Positions 11,464 to 21,469 of a DNA stretch of 64,000 bases are shown here, in pieces. How positions within the stretch are numbered: position 1 is the first letter of the stretch; the number at the start of each line of letters is the position of its first letter. This stretch comes from Rhyzopertha dominica. Lineage: Eukaryota > Arthropoda > Insecta > Coleoptera > Bostrichidae. The stretch is taken from contig QCXZ01000003.1 of assembly GCA_025024175.1 (NCBI GenBank), positions 36,914,257 through 36,978,256 of the forward strand, read 5' to 3'. Both the position numbers and the translations under genes were made by a program. The notes below the pieces were generated by a model. It was given only the letters and a program-made list of their open reading frames with translations. It was not told the origin of the DNA and did not search any database.

Positions 11464-12389
11464 TTGCTCTGAAACTGTTCTATAGCACATTTGTAAACGT
11501 TTAACGGCGGCATCAGTGAGCGGTTGACACTTGTCAGTCAGTGTCAGTATCCACAAAACATGGTAGATTGAATCTGAGTGCACCCTTCCTCACACCCAGA
11601 GTGCTTATTTTGGTTGTTTTATTTTTCTGTGCTCATGTACTCACTTGCGCATTTGTTTCTTAAATTCTGACATGTTATGCCAAAAATGCAGCTTCTGTTC
11701 CACTCTTAACAATTGTCCACAAAAAAAATATTAATGCACACACATTCACCTACATGTAAATTTTTTTAGAGTAATAATATTACATATTTATTTGCGACTT
11801 CTAGCTTGTAATCCTACCCAAAGAAAAGATAATGGCGCTACATTAATCTCAGTGGCGCTTCCCAATTTGTTTGCGGTATACGTATGAAATGATCGCAAGC
11901 TCAGGCGAGTAAGCAAGTCAATTTTTCCCTCTTGCTTTGATATAGTGTCCACATTATATTGCCTGTCGTGCAGTAAATAACACGAACTGACTCATCATTT
12001 TCCAACGCCACCGTTCTGAATGCTCGTCCCACTTAAACCGTAAACATATTTCTTTTGGGAAGATTCCAATTTGACATTTGAACATTCATTTAGCACCGGT
12101 CAACCGTTCCAACAGTTCCGAGTGAAATCGTCCCCATTCTTATTCCACCCGTGTAAAACGCGCGGACGAGACCGGCCTTTGAAAGGGCTGTGCACGGACC
12201 GATGATTTTTTAAAGGGACTGCCTCACCCACAGGGACAAACTAAAATATTTGTTGCGACCAATCGCTTCGATCGAGCGGGGTGGAATTCAAATTTAGAGT
12301 GACAAGATAAAAAATAAAAGGAATATATACGACCGTTGTGCTTTGAGCGAAAAGTCTTTACAAAAAAACGCTGCATGAACCAATGGGTT
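11464..12389. other. Non-coding; GC-richer island at about 12000-12260
   Basis: From about 12000 to 12260 the sequence is GC-richer and not repeated in this window (for example CGCGCGGACGAGACCGGCC), making it a weak candidate regulatory region. The rest is AT-rich and unassigned. Confidence 0.25.
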
Positions 12390-12575
12390 TTAATGTATGT
12401 TGGTTCTTGCCGTTAGCAAAATGTGCTGTGGGGGCCTGCTGTCAAATTGAAGTATGCAGTTGCATGCCAGTTTGTCAGGCTACGAGTCACTTCCTTTAGG
12501 AAGTAGTTCCCGTTAAGGCAGCTAGGTGGCTTTGTCATCATATCAGTGTAATGCTGACAGATGACATTGCCATCC
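12390..12575 (+). repeat. Dispersed repeat R, copy 1
   Basis: Shares ordered blocks with 28754-28937: TTAATGTATG, GGTTCTTGCC, CTTTAGGAAGTAGT and GCTGACAGAT followed by CATTGCCATC. Spacing is similar in both copies. No coding potential is shared. The family is unnamed. Confidence 0.8.
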
Positions 12576-13204
12576 CAAATTCTTACTTTCAATGGGTTTT
12601 TCATTCAACCCTGTTCTTTTTTTACATTTTTACATACCTCAATGTATTCAATCTGATCTTAATCTTAAATGTCAGCTTTTCTTGTGGTGCCGTCAAAATA
12701 ACTGAGAACGGAAGAAATAAATAAAGCATAGAGAATGTGGAATAATAGTGAAATAATTATTATTCAAGAAAAAAAAGACAAATCAAACTAGATTTTGTCC
12801 AAGTTGGCAAAAAGTGCCGAAACAATCTTATCTTAACTTCAAGTGGATCAAGTTCGTAATTTTAAATAGCAAGGTGGGTAGACTGATGCATTATTTTGAA
12901 GCTGATTTCATCATCTATGCAACCACGTGTGTTTTTTTACTTTAAGTGTCCTTTTTTGCTAACATTTTCTGGATTACTGTGAGAGGAAACAAAAGTTGTT
13001 ATGAAAATGCAATTCAATTTGACGAACATACTGCTGAAAATATTCCGCGATTACTCTTTCTCGAAGCATTTAAAGAGATCCAGATGATGTAGTAGTAAAT
13101 ACCAGAGTTGTTCTGAAGTCAAATTGACCTTTGACCTTTAGCCACACCCTTATCTAGCCTAGCAACATCTTTTTTATTTAATCCTTCAACTTTTGACTCA
13201 AACC

Positions 13205-13470
13205 TTTTTTTATTTAATAATGTTTTTTCTTAATAACCATGTATTATGAGATTTGTCCAATAACTTCAAATAGCCATCACCATTCAAGAAAAAAGCTACT
13301 GGACAATGATTTTGCCCAGAATGCCCCCTCCCCCACCCGAACATTAAATTTTTGAGGCGATTGGGTGAGACTTTCACTGAAAAATGTGGATTGGTGTAGT
13401 TCCAATAACGACAAGTATGCCTATTGACCTCAATGTTCAGCATAAGCGCACATTTATCAGAAAAACAAGT
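13205..13470 (-). pseudogene. Tc1/IS630-like transposase fragment (first catalytic region)
   Basis: The minus-strand translation has an SDKCALMLN start like the first-Asp region of insect IS630/Tc1-type transposases, then EVNRHTCRYWNYTNPHF, a pattern typical of that group, and PVAFFLNG further on. Neither the N-terminal DNA-binding part nor the rest of the catalytic core is intact. A second remnant of the same family lies at 30.2-30.6 kb. Family assignment is from recalled motifs, not a search. Confidence 0.6.
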
Positions 13471-16400
13471 GTAAAGTAAACCTGTAAATTACAAACAGGA
13501 CTATCGATGTCGCGGCAAATGACACGGTTCACGCGCGAAACTGGGTCTGCATTTAAATCAAAGGTACTTTACCATAGACAAGTACTTTACTATTCCAATA
13601 CAAGAAACTTCCACGATTTGGAAGCTTTTTTGGCGACAACGCCGATAACGCCGTCTGGACAGTTGGATATGGAACTAGTGTTCCAATGGATGGCTTCAAA
13701 CAGTATCCTAGACGATAATTTCAGAGAATAAATAATCAATAAAGTTGGCTTAAAACGCAAGAACAACGTTAGCATTAGAAATAACAACAATTCAATAATA
13801 CTGTGGAGTATTCAAGCAAGGTGGTAGATATCTACTATGTTATTACCTTGTTTTTCTGCGCACGGAGCGGGAGTGCGTGACGTCAGTTGCGAGCCAAAAC
13901 ACGATTCTAAGCAGCGGGCTCCGACGCTCCGGTACTTGTATCTGTATCGTAATGTAATCCTGTGAATCTTAATAGGTATTACAAAATCGTACAACCTTTA
14001 AAATAGAAAAAACAAAATAACCAAGGATTATACATTCAATTTTTTACTACATTAAAATGTTATACTATGCCTTACTGTGCTCTGGCCGATTACTTCAACA
14101 ATACTTGCAACGCAAATGGCGCGACTTTTCTTAAATTTCCGCAGAATGCCGCACTGGATAAACTGTAAATATTGCAGCCACCTTTTATGGTGTCATTTTG
14201 AACCTCATTGTTTTCAAAAATCTAGACATCAGAAAATACAAGGGCTAGTAAAATGAAAAATGCTGTACCAAGCCTGCTATTACCAAATAGTTTAGGAAAT
14301 AAACATGTATCCGAACAAAGACTAGCAGGACAAAAAAGAGACAAAATATAAAATAATTTTTAAAATCGTAAGTTTTATAGCTCGTTTTATATACAGTAAT
14401 TAAAAATTGTGGTTTTTTTCAACCAACTGCTTTTACTTACTGAATACAGTTCAATACAGAGTGTTTACGCTAACAGTTACAATAGATAGCTTTTTTATTT
14501 AAAGTCGTCGAATGTTGGTTTTAATTTTTCGAAAAAAATCTCGTGGTGATAACAAAAGAACAATCACGCATCAACTGACTGAGAAATTAATACAAATTTG
14601 TTATTTTAGATTAAACTACCCCATTCTTTATAGTGTATGGCATAGACCATATTAAATTAAGCAAAGAATTGCAAAGTTACCCCTACTCTACTGTCATAAA
14701 ATGTCTCAAAAACAAATGACAGTAAGGTAGTGATGTCTTAGTAATATTTGAACGGCAGTTTCTTTAATAAAGGACAAAAGATGATTTCTAAAATTGGTTA
14801 TTTACTCAAACAAGAATATGGATGTTGAGGAAGAGTCTTACGTTGTCTTGTTCATATACGTGCAAGTATTGAGAATTAGACAAATAAACTTGAGCTTACA
14901 ATTTTAATATCCGGTAAGAACAAGCTGGTAAAAAAGATACGAAAGCTATCAAACAAAAACATGCATTTGGTAGTTATTATTTAAATATTTACAGTAGTTT
15001 GTATTTCAGTTTTTTTTATTAATAAATAAATAAAAATAAAAGTTAGAGACACAAACCAGCAATAGCAGTGGAATAAGGACTTGGAAGGTACTTAGAATAA
15101 AACAATAAAAATGTGGCAGTTAGCAAAAAGGAAAATGATAATAAATACTAATATAACAGAAACGATGAGAATAGAAAAGTAGAACATGGCAATCGATATA
15201 AGTCGACTGACTACAATGACAACACAAGAAGTCTACTGGAACCAGAGGTTAACAAGAAAATACTGTATTGTTGTTAAAGGCCAATATCTTGAAATTCAAT
15301 AAGCTGACGAATATATTTATAATATGAAATTGTTCATTTTGTGCGAATAGAGAAAATTTTATGATGAAAAATATATTGGCTCCCATCGGGAATCGAAACC
15401 CGGCCTCCAAATTTAGTTGTGTATTTCCGTTGTGCTGCTATTGCACTGTGAAAGCTGTGTCGAAAACTTGGCGGGAGCGTATATTAACTGATATTTGCTT
15501 ACTGAATGTAAAATACAGGCTGCGACATCTACACAGTTTTTTACAAACTAATTTTTGCAGTGTCAGGTGTATATATATTTTTCATTCTAGTAATCGAACA
15601 GCGCCACACAAACACTAACAGCTGCACTAATTGACCGCGACCGACGGAAGAAATATCTCTTAGGACTCAACAAGTGAAGCCGAGAGTTAATCACACGCGG
15701 AGAAGTACGCCTGATGCCAAGGGGTGAGGTCGAAATATATCGGGGCAATAAAACCACCAAGATACAAACATCCCGGCTACATCGCAGTTAATGGCCGACA
15801 CTGTGGCTGAAACGCCCACAATGTGCTCTACACTTCAGTTTATTGTACGCTAAAACGTACTCCTAGATGAACATATTGATCTCCCTGTGCGTGGTAATAA
15901 ACAATTTTGCGCAAGGAAGCGGGAAAAGTAAGGCGAAAGAATAATGAGTTTTGGGTTGATATGTGGGAACTGGAGGAGTGTTGTTATATAAAAAGGGCCT
16001 CCAAGGGTGGCTGGATGATTGCTAAGGTGGAGACCGAGGTACCCTTACACCAGGGTTGTTCGACGAAGTGAGGATTGTTCGCGCCAACAATAAATAATAT
16101 AGCAAGCAAAATAAGAGATTGGGGCATGACTCTTCATCAAATTCTGAAAGAAAATATTAAATTTACAATAAGTGAGGTTACATAGGGTGTCATTTGTACA
16201 TGTAAAAAAAACGTGGGGAATACATTAATATTATTAGAGACTGAAAAAATGGCACTTCATAAAATATTTTGTTACTCAACAAACTCAACAAAACAAGAAA
16301 ACTACCTATAATATCATTAATTTTAAATGTAGGCTTTAAAATAGCCTATTTTTTACGCATATTACGTTGTAATGCCACACCGAATACAGCTGCTGTATGT

Positions 16401-16504
16401 GGTCAAGCTAGTACGACTACGTCTTTGATGAAATACTCGAATACGGTGCAGATGCTCGCTTAGAAATGTAAAACCAAAGAAACTGAAAAAAGATTTGGGG
16501 TCAT
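13471..16504. other. Non-coding sequence, nothing firmly recognised
   Basis: AT-rich with a GC-richer patch near 13850-13940. A tRNA B-box-like string appears on the minus strand near 15381-15402 but no full tRNA fold is seen. No gene was identified. Confidence 0.35.
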
Positions 16505-16605
16505 TTTGTGAAGATAGCGCTATCTAGCTATTGCTTTACCAACTACGAAGTAGGTTATTACGATCTGTAGGTATAGAGACCTGTTTTGCCGACTACCCGA
16601 TCATT
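16505..16605 (+). repeat. Dispersed repeat, pair with 55.7 kb
   Basis: GCTTTACCAACTACG, GTAGGTTATTACG and AGAGACCTGT match 55690-55790 (GCTTTACAAACTACA, CTAGGTTGTTACG, AGAGACCTAC) in the same order and orientation. Confidence 0.6.
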
Positions 16606-17109
16606 TTGTGAAAATATGTGTACGTCATCTAACGGCAACTTTAAGAACTATGACGTGGCAAGTACGGGAAAAACCCAGCAAAGAAAAGTCTCCTAAAATA
16701 AAGTTAATTGAATTATTACTCTTGATCATATTCATTTTAGCTCAACTTAAGTATTGTCCGTTTAAATAACCAGGACGTTCATNACATCTACTTTTGTTAC
16801 TAGATCTAGCCATCAAACGGCGACTGGAAATAACATTTTTTGTCTCCGTGGGCCGCGTATGCATTGGAAACGAAAGGTTATAGCTAATTTTAAAATATGT
16901 AGTAGTTTTCTTTTAACAAAACTGCTAACTAAAGTTACTATAGTATGCTCTTATGCTCTAAAATGCCACAAAGTCTTACGAACCAAAGCATGAGTGTGCT
17001 GTGCGCGTTGCTACCGTCACAGCATCAGCACCTGAATGCTATAGATCAAATGAATTAGAGTAATTTTTAGATCATTCGACAAGTAAGTCTAGCTCATGGA
17101 GAAATACCT
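16606..17109. other. Non-coding sequence, nothing recognised
   Basis: Mixed composition with an N near 16783. No feature could be supported. Confidence 0.35.
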
Positions 17110-18860
17110 AGTAATCTGAAGTGTTTGCCTCTATTTTACTTAAACAGAAAAACCTATTGCTTTGACAGATACTTGTCATGTGTCTATTTTCGAATTATTC
17201 GATATATTTGAATATGACAATACGCGTAGGAGTGTATTTTCAATATATGCGTAATGTTTTGTAGGATAATTAACTTTAAGATTGGGGAAATTTCGGAGCT
17301 GTGGAGTGGCACGGTTTTGTACATCTTTCAGGTTATGTATCGTAGTTGCGAGGTTTTGACTACAGTAAGCCTGCTANATTCATNGTTAGTTTAAGTAGCA
17401 GTAACAGTAACGTTAGCTGCNCCACCGGGGTACCGGGTNTTTTACGCTCTACGGGGACGTTGTCTAACGTAGTAAACAGGTAAACTGTGATGGTGCAATG
17501 CTAGTTACAAAAGAACTGCAAACATTAAAATAAGGAAAAACGGCTGAGTTTGACTGCATAGACCTTCAAATTTCCGGAAAGTAGTTACATTTATAGAGCC
17601 ATGTGTATTAGAAGGCGGTGACCCCAAGAAAAGGGGGTTATGACGGACGTAGTTGTGTATACTGTATATTGTGTTGCTTCGTATGTACAGGGTGAGCAAA
17701 TAAGAGAGGTGGCCGGTCATATCTCATAAACCAGTAGCCCTAGAGCTTTGAGGTAAAAAATTTCTCAAGTAAAGTGGCCAAAAGAATTGCTGGAAAATAT
17801 TTTCGAGTTTATAAAGTGACCGCTAGAGGACGCTGTGGTACCTCCAAATTACAAAATTAATGTTTGTGTGGGGGTGAATATTAATATAGCAAATCGCTAA
17901 TATTTCAGGTTTGGCTTGACCGATTTTAACCAACGAGGTATCCTTTTCAAGAGCTTATGTGCTCTTATAAAAAGCAATTTTAAGTGTCATAACATTGTTT
18001 GTGTGTTGACCGCCCAAGAGGGCGTTTTCTGAAGTTACTACCTAAATATCAATTTTTCTCCAAATTTGTAAATGCAAAGATATAAGGCTATTTACTTCAT
18101 TAAAAGAACAATTGAATATAGACTAAAATAGTGAAAACCCCACCATTTAAAAATTTCGAGAAAAATTGATTTTAGGTAGTAATTTCAGAAAACGCCCTCT
18201 TTCGGTCAACACACAAACTATGTTCTGACACTTGAAATTGCTTTTTATAAAGGCATATAAGCTCTTAAAAATGACACCTCGTTGGTTGAAATCGGTCAAG
18301 CCAAACCTGAAATATTAGCGATTTTCTATATTATTATATTCACCCGCCCCCCACTTCTTTATTTGACATTTAACAAAAAAATGTTCTAAACAAAAATGTA
18401 GATTTTAGTCCAAACAATCTTAAAATGTTTAATACCGCAGACATTTATTAGGCTAAAAATGACACAAACATTAATTTTGTAAATTGAAGGTACAACTGCG
18501 CCCTCTAGCGGTCACTACGAACTGGAAAATATTTTCCAGCAATTTCTCTTGGCCACTTTACTTTTTTTTACCTCAAAGCTCTAAGACTACTGGTTTATGA
18601 GATATGACCGACCACCTATCTTATTTGGTCACCCTGTACAAGCAAATTATAATTATCACTTACCTGACCGTAAATTGTCGGAAAATCTTCATAAAACCAC
18701 CAATTTCTTGGTTATAACTTTATTCACAGCCCTCAGCTCAGTACAGTAAATGACAGTTGATTATATTGTGCTTATTGTAGCTTGGCAGCAGTTACAAAAA
18801 GGCGGCACAAAGAATTTATAATTCAACGCCGCTCTCTTGTTTCACAGCACAACTCACATA
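17110..18860 (-). mobile_element. Element A, old copy split by a later insertion
   Basis: Segments on both sides of the 17688-18636 foldback match, in reverse orientation, the complete element at 1329-2186. On the left are GACAGATACTTGTC and TTATGACGGACGTAGTTGT; on the right are CACCAATTTCTTGG, AGCAGTTAC and AAAGGCGGCACAAAGAATT. The outer inverted repeats are eroded. Joining the flanks around TA recreates the uninterrupted order seen in the intact copy. Confidence 0.7.
17688..18636. mobile_element. 949-bp foldback transposon inserted at TA
   Basis: An almost complete palindrome. Both ends read CAGGGTGANCAAATAAGA followed by AGGTGGNCGGTCATATCTC, and the arms stay alignable for more than 350 bp to a short centre near 18060-18160. 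TA flanks both ends. No protein is encoded. Related fragments occur at 9216-9400 and 26740-27013. The TA site and GGGTG ends suggest a Tc1/mariner-like or related cut-and-paste superfamily (inference). Confidence 0.8.
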
Positions 18861-18989
18861 AATCGGTTTATCCGGATTTATCATATTAGGCATGTCTCTA
18901 GAAAACCTTTACGTTAAACTACATAATATTGCGGAATTAGCGCATCTGTGGACCGAAGTTTCAGGCGTGTAGATGCGGTGTAGCAGACT

Positions 18990-19200
18990 ACAAGTAGGTA
19001 GTGATCCTAGCGAGAGACAGACGGCGGGGAATATCGAGAATCTCCCGAGAATTTTATCAATGTAAACTTTTCGATGGGGGTATAAATTGCCCGACGGAGA
19101 GAGCGCGGACAGTTCTGAATTCGAATAGCGGTTATCAAACGAGCGGAAGGCTTAGTGAAGCCGTTGTTTTTAGTGCTAGTGTGTGCAGTATAGTAGTTTA
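18990..19200 (+). promoter_or_regulatory. Promoter-like GC-richer island
   Basis: TATAAATT at 19081-19088 is followed about 27 bp later by GACAGTTC, a weak initiator-like string, and preceded by GAGAATCTCCCGAGAAT, which resembles heat-shock-type GAA/TTC modules. It could be the promoter end of a lost LTR. No adjacent intact gene supports use as a host promoter. Confidence 0.25.
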
Positions 19201-19369
19201 GTTAATTAACAGTGCTAAAATAGTATTGTTTTGAAGTATTTGTCTTTAGTCTTAGTGTATTTGGTACAAAGGTTGTTCAGAAATGCGCAGTTTTCGAGCC
19301 CGAAGATGTAACAATATTCAGTTGCAAACTCGATTGACGTTTGACAGACTATCGTGTTAAAACCGCTTA

Positions 19370-19875
19370 TATAGGAGATGCAGGAAAGAAGTGAGCGGTA
19401 TTCAGATGGCATACAAGATTTAAAGGAGGAAGAGAAAACGACGTAAAATGTGGGCGACAAAGATTAGTAAAAAATGGTAATCGTTTAAGTGTAGGATTTA
19501 TCTCAAAAGATTTGGAATGGAAACATTAGGCAGATCTTGGCTGAAGATTAAATGGCGAGTATAATGTTTACTTTAAAAATTATGACTGATGACCAAGAAC
19601 AGCGAAGAATTGAGATTGCGTGTGATCTTTCTTCACGAACATTGTTATACAGTGACCTCAAAAAACGCGCCCAGAACTACCTCTTTTACTATGACAACTG
19701 TCCAGTACATAAAATATGTTTATTATTGACTTTCTGGGGAAAAATAGTAACTTTGGATTACCTTCCTTTTTGCCGGGCATCAAGTGGACTTTGGTTATTC
19801 CCAAAAATAAATAGAAATAAAAATAGAAGGGCTTCAATTTGTCGATGTCTCTGACATTCAACAGCGTATGATATA
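19370..19875 (+). pseudogene. Mariner transposase, internally deleted
   Basis: In order along the plus strand: a WHTRFKGGRE-like fragment, MTDDQEQRRIEIACDLSSR (typical of the region before the first catalytic Asp), then directly YYDNCPVHK (second catalytic Asp region) and finally EGLQFVDVSDIQQ near the C-terminus in another frame. The first Asp region is deleted and several frameshifts are present. Mariner transposases are normally about 345 residues; this remnant is about half. The Gypsy element sits about 150 bp downstream. Confidence 0.7.
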
Positions 19876-20027
19876 TAAATAAATATATATAATAAAACAT
19901 TACAGGTATACCTGTTCNAGAAATCTAACAGTCAGACTTCGCATTTTTTAAAATATTATGAATAATTNGTAGAAGAACTCAAGGAACCNTATTTCCTCAC
20001 AAGGCAGTGATAGAAAATCAAAGGACC

Positions 20028-20529
20028 TGTGGGGATCACTACCATATATTTGTAATTATATTGTATATATTAATCGTAAATTTCCTATGTATATATTAAT
20101 GTTAAATGTAAATATTTCTAAAACTATCTATCTATCGCTTCTAAATTTCGGTTTAAGCATAACTACTACCTACTTTGGGTTTTTCCAAATACTTCGCATG
20201 CTGACTAACCTTCTTTCAACTTGCTTTGCCGACAAATATTTTATTACCTTCTACCGCTTCGCTTTGTATAACTTTTACTATTCTATTCTCTCGATTTCCG
20301 CTGTAAACTAACCTTGCCCTTATCTCACTAATCCTCGCCGACAAAGGGCTCGGACTTTCCAGGCAATTTCAATATTAACCCCACTACAATTTTCTTACTG
20401 GTTAGGAATAAGATTTTTGTACAGTCTAGTCTTAGCTCGCGTTCGAATAGAAGCTAACGTATCGCACGAGAAATAAACTGTGAATCTAATTCAACTTGGC
20501 CGTTTTAATCACACGCACACACCCCCACA
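20028..20529 (+). repeat. 5' LTR (502 bp)
   Basis: Direct copy of 24598-25099. The only difference seen is T at 20103 versus C at 24673 (LTR position 76). Begins TGTGGGGATC and ends CCCCCACA. AATAAA at 20472-20477 is a candidate polyadenylation signal, repeated at 25042-25047 in the 3' LTR where it would be used. Confidence 0.97.
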
Positions 20530-20532
20530 AAT

Positions 20533-20550
20533 TGGTGACCCCGACGTGAT
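20533..20550 (+). other. Primer binding site for tRNA-Trp
   Basis: TGGTGACCCCGACGTGAT lies 3 nt after the 5' LTR. It is complementary to the 18-nt 3' end of animal tRNA-Trp (ending TCACCA), the same primer known for avian alpharetroviruses. It primes minus-strand DNA synthesis. Confidence 0.9.
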
Positions 20551-20638
20551 TCTAAAGTAAAACCGCGACGCAATTCGTGTGTAATTTCCTTTACGTGAAC
20601 TTTTAATATTTTTTTGTGTAAAAGAGTGTAAGCGTGAC

Positions 20639-21469
20639 ATGGCCACCGAAAACGTATGTACGTCCGACATTCGTAACGCCGCTGTGGAACGCGTTTCAAT
20701 CCGCATTCCGCCTTTCTGGCCAAACGATCCGGAAGTGTGGTTTTTACAAATTGAAACCCAGTTTTCAATTGGCGGTATCTCGAGTGATGAAACTAAATAC
20801 AACTACGTAGTTGGCAATTTAGATTCGAACTGTATATCAGAAGTGCGCGACATCATTTCTCGACCGCCGTCAACCGGAAAATACGAGAAAATTAAAACAG
20901 AAATTATTCGACGCTTGAGCACAACGCAAGAAGAGAAAACTCGCCGACTCCTGGAACACGAAGAAATGGGTGACAGGAAACCTTCGCAGTTTCTACGTCG
21001 TCTCCAAGGACTAGCAGGTACAGCCGTCCCCGACAAATTAGTTCGATCGTTATGGTTAGGACGTCTACCCGCTTCTTTGCAAGCCATCCTCGCTACGCAA
21101 GCCAAGGCCGATAACGACACCGTGGCGGAATTGGCAGATGCCGTTTTTGAGGCCCTCCCTAAGCATAGCGTCTTAGAAGTTACTCCTCCACAGCAACCCA
21201 CTAACCTGGAAGTAGCTGTAGAAAAGTTGACTGAAAGTATGGCTTTATTGACATCAAAAGTGATACAACTGCAGGGCGAGATTGCTGAAACGTCATCTTC
21301 GCGGAGAACCGATTACCGAAATCGTTCAGCGTCACGCGGGAGATCTAGATCGCGAAGTCGCAGTAACAACGGTGGACTTTGCTGGTATCATTTTCGTTTC
21401 GGCAATAAAGCTAAAAAGTGTACAACCCCCTGTTCCCATTCGGCGGGAAACGAGCAGGGCAGTCATTGA
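20639..21469 (+). CDS. gag: Gypsy Gag polyprotein (276 aa)
   Basis: Structural protein that would form the virus-like particle and bind the element RNA. ATG at 20639 is the first start after the leader. Residues about 18-100 (PPFWPNDPEVWFLQIETQF onward) match the DUF7041-type N-terminal domain common in arthropod Gypsy Gags. Residues about 220-247 are Arg/Ser-rich. Residues 248-266 form one zinc-knuckle-like motif with Cys248, His251, Cys261 and Cys265. The frame is intact. It ends at TGA inside the frameshift stem-loop, overlapping pol, which is in the -1 frame. Confidence 0.92.
   Translation: MATENVCTSDIRNAAVERVSIRIPPFWPNDPEVWFLQIETQFSIGGISSDETKYNYVVGNLDSNCISEVRDIISRPPSTGKYEKIKTEIIRRLSTTQEEKTRRLLEHEEMGDRKPSQFLRRLQGLAGTAVPDKLVRSLWLGRLPASLQAILATQAKADNDTVAELADAVFEALPKHSVLEVTPPQQPTNLEVAVEKLTESMALLTSKVIQLQGEIAETSSSRRTDYRNRSASRGRSRSRSRSNNGGLCWYHFRFGNKAKKCTTPCSHSAGNEQGSH

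Noticed and set aside
15377..15420. tRNA gene on the minus strand (B-box-like GGTTTCGATTCCC)
   Set aside because: No matching acceptor stem, D-arm or anticodon arm could be folded from the surrounding sequence.
20803..21201. Minus-strand 132-codon frame under gag, and similar frames under pol
   Set aside because: Antisense shadows of the gag and pol coding sequence.
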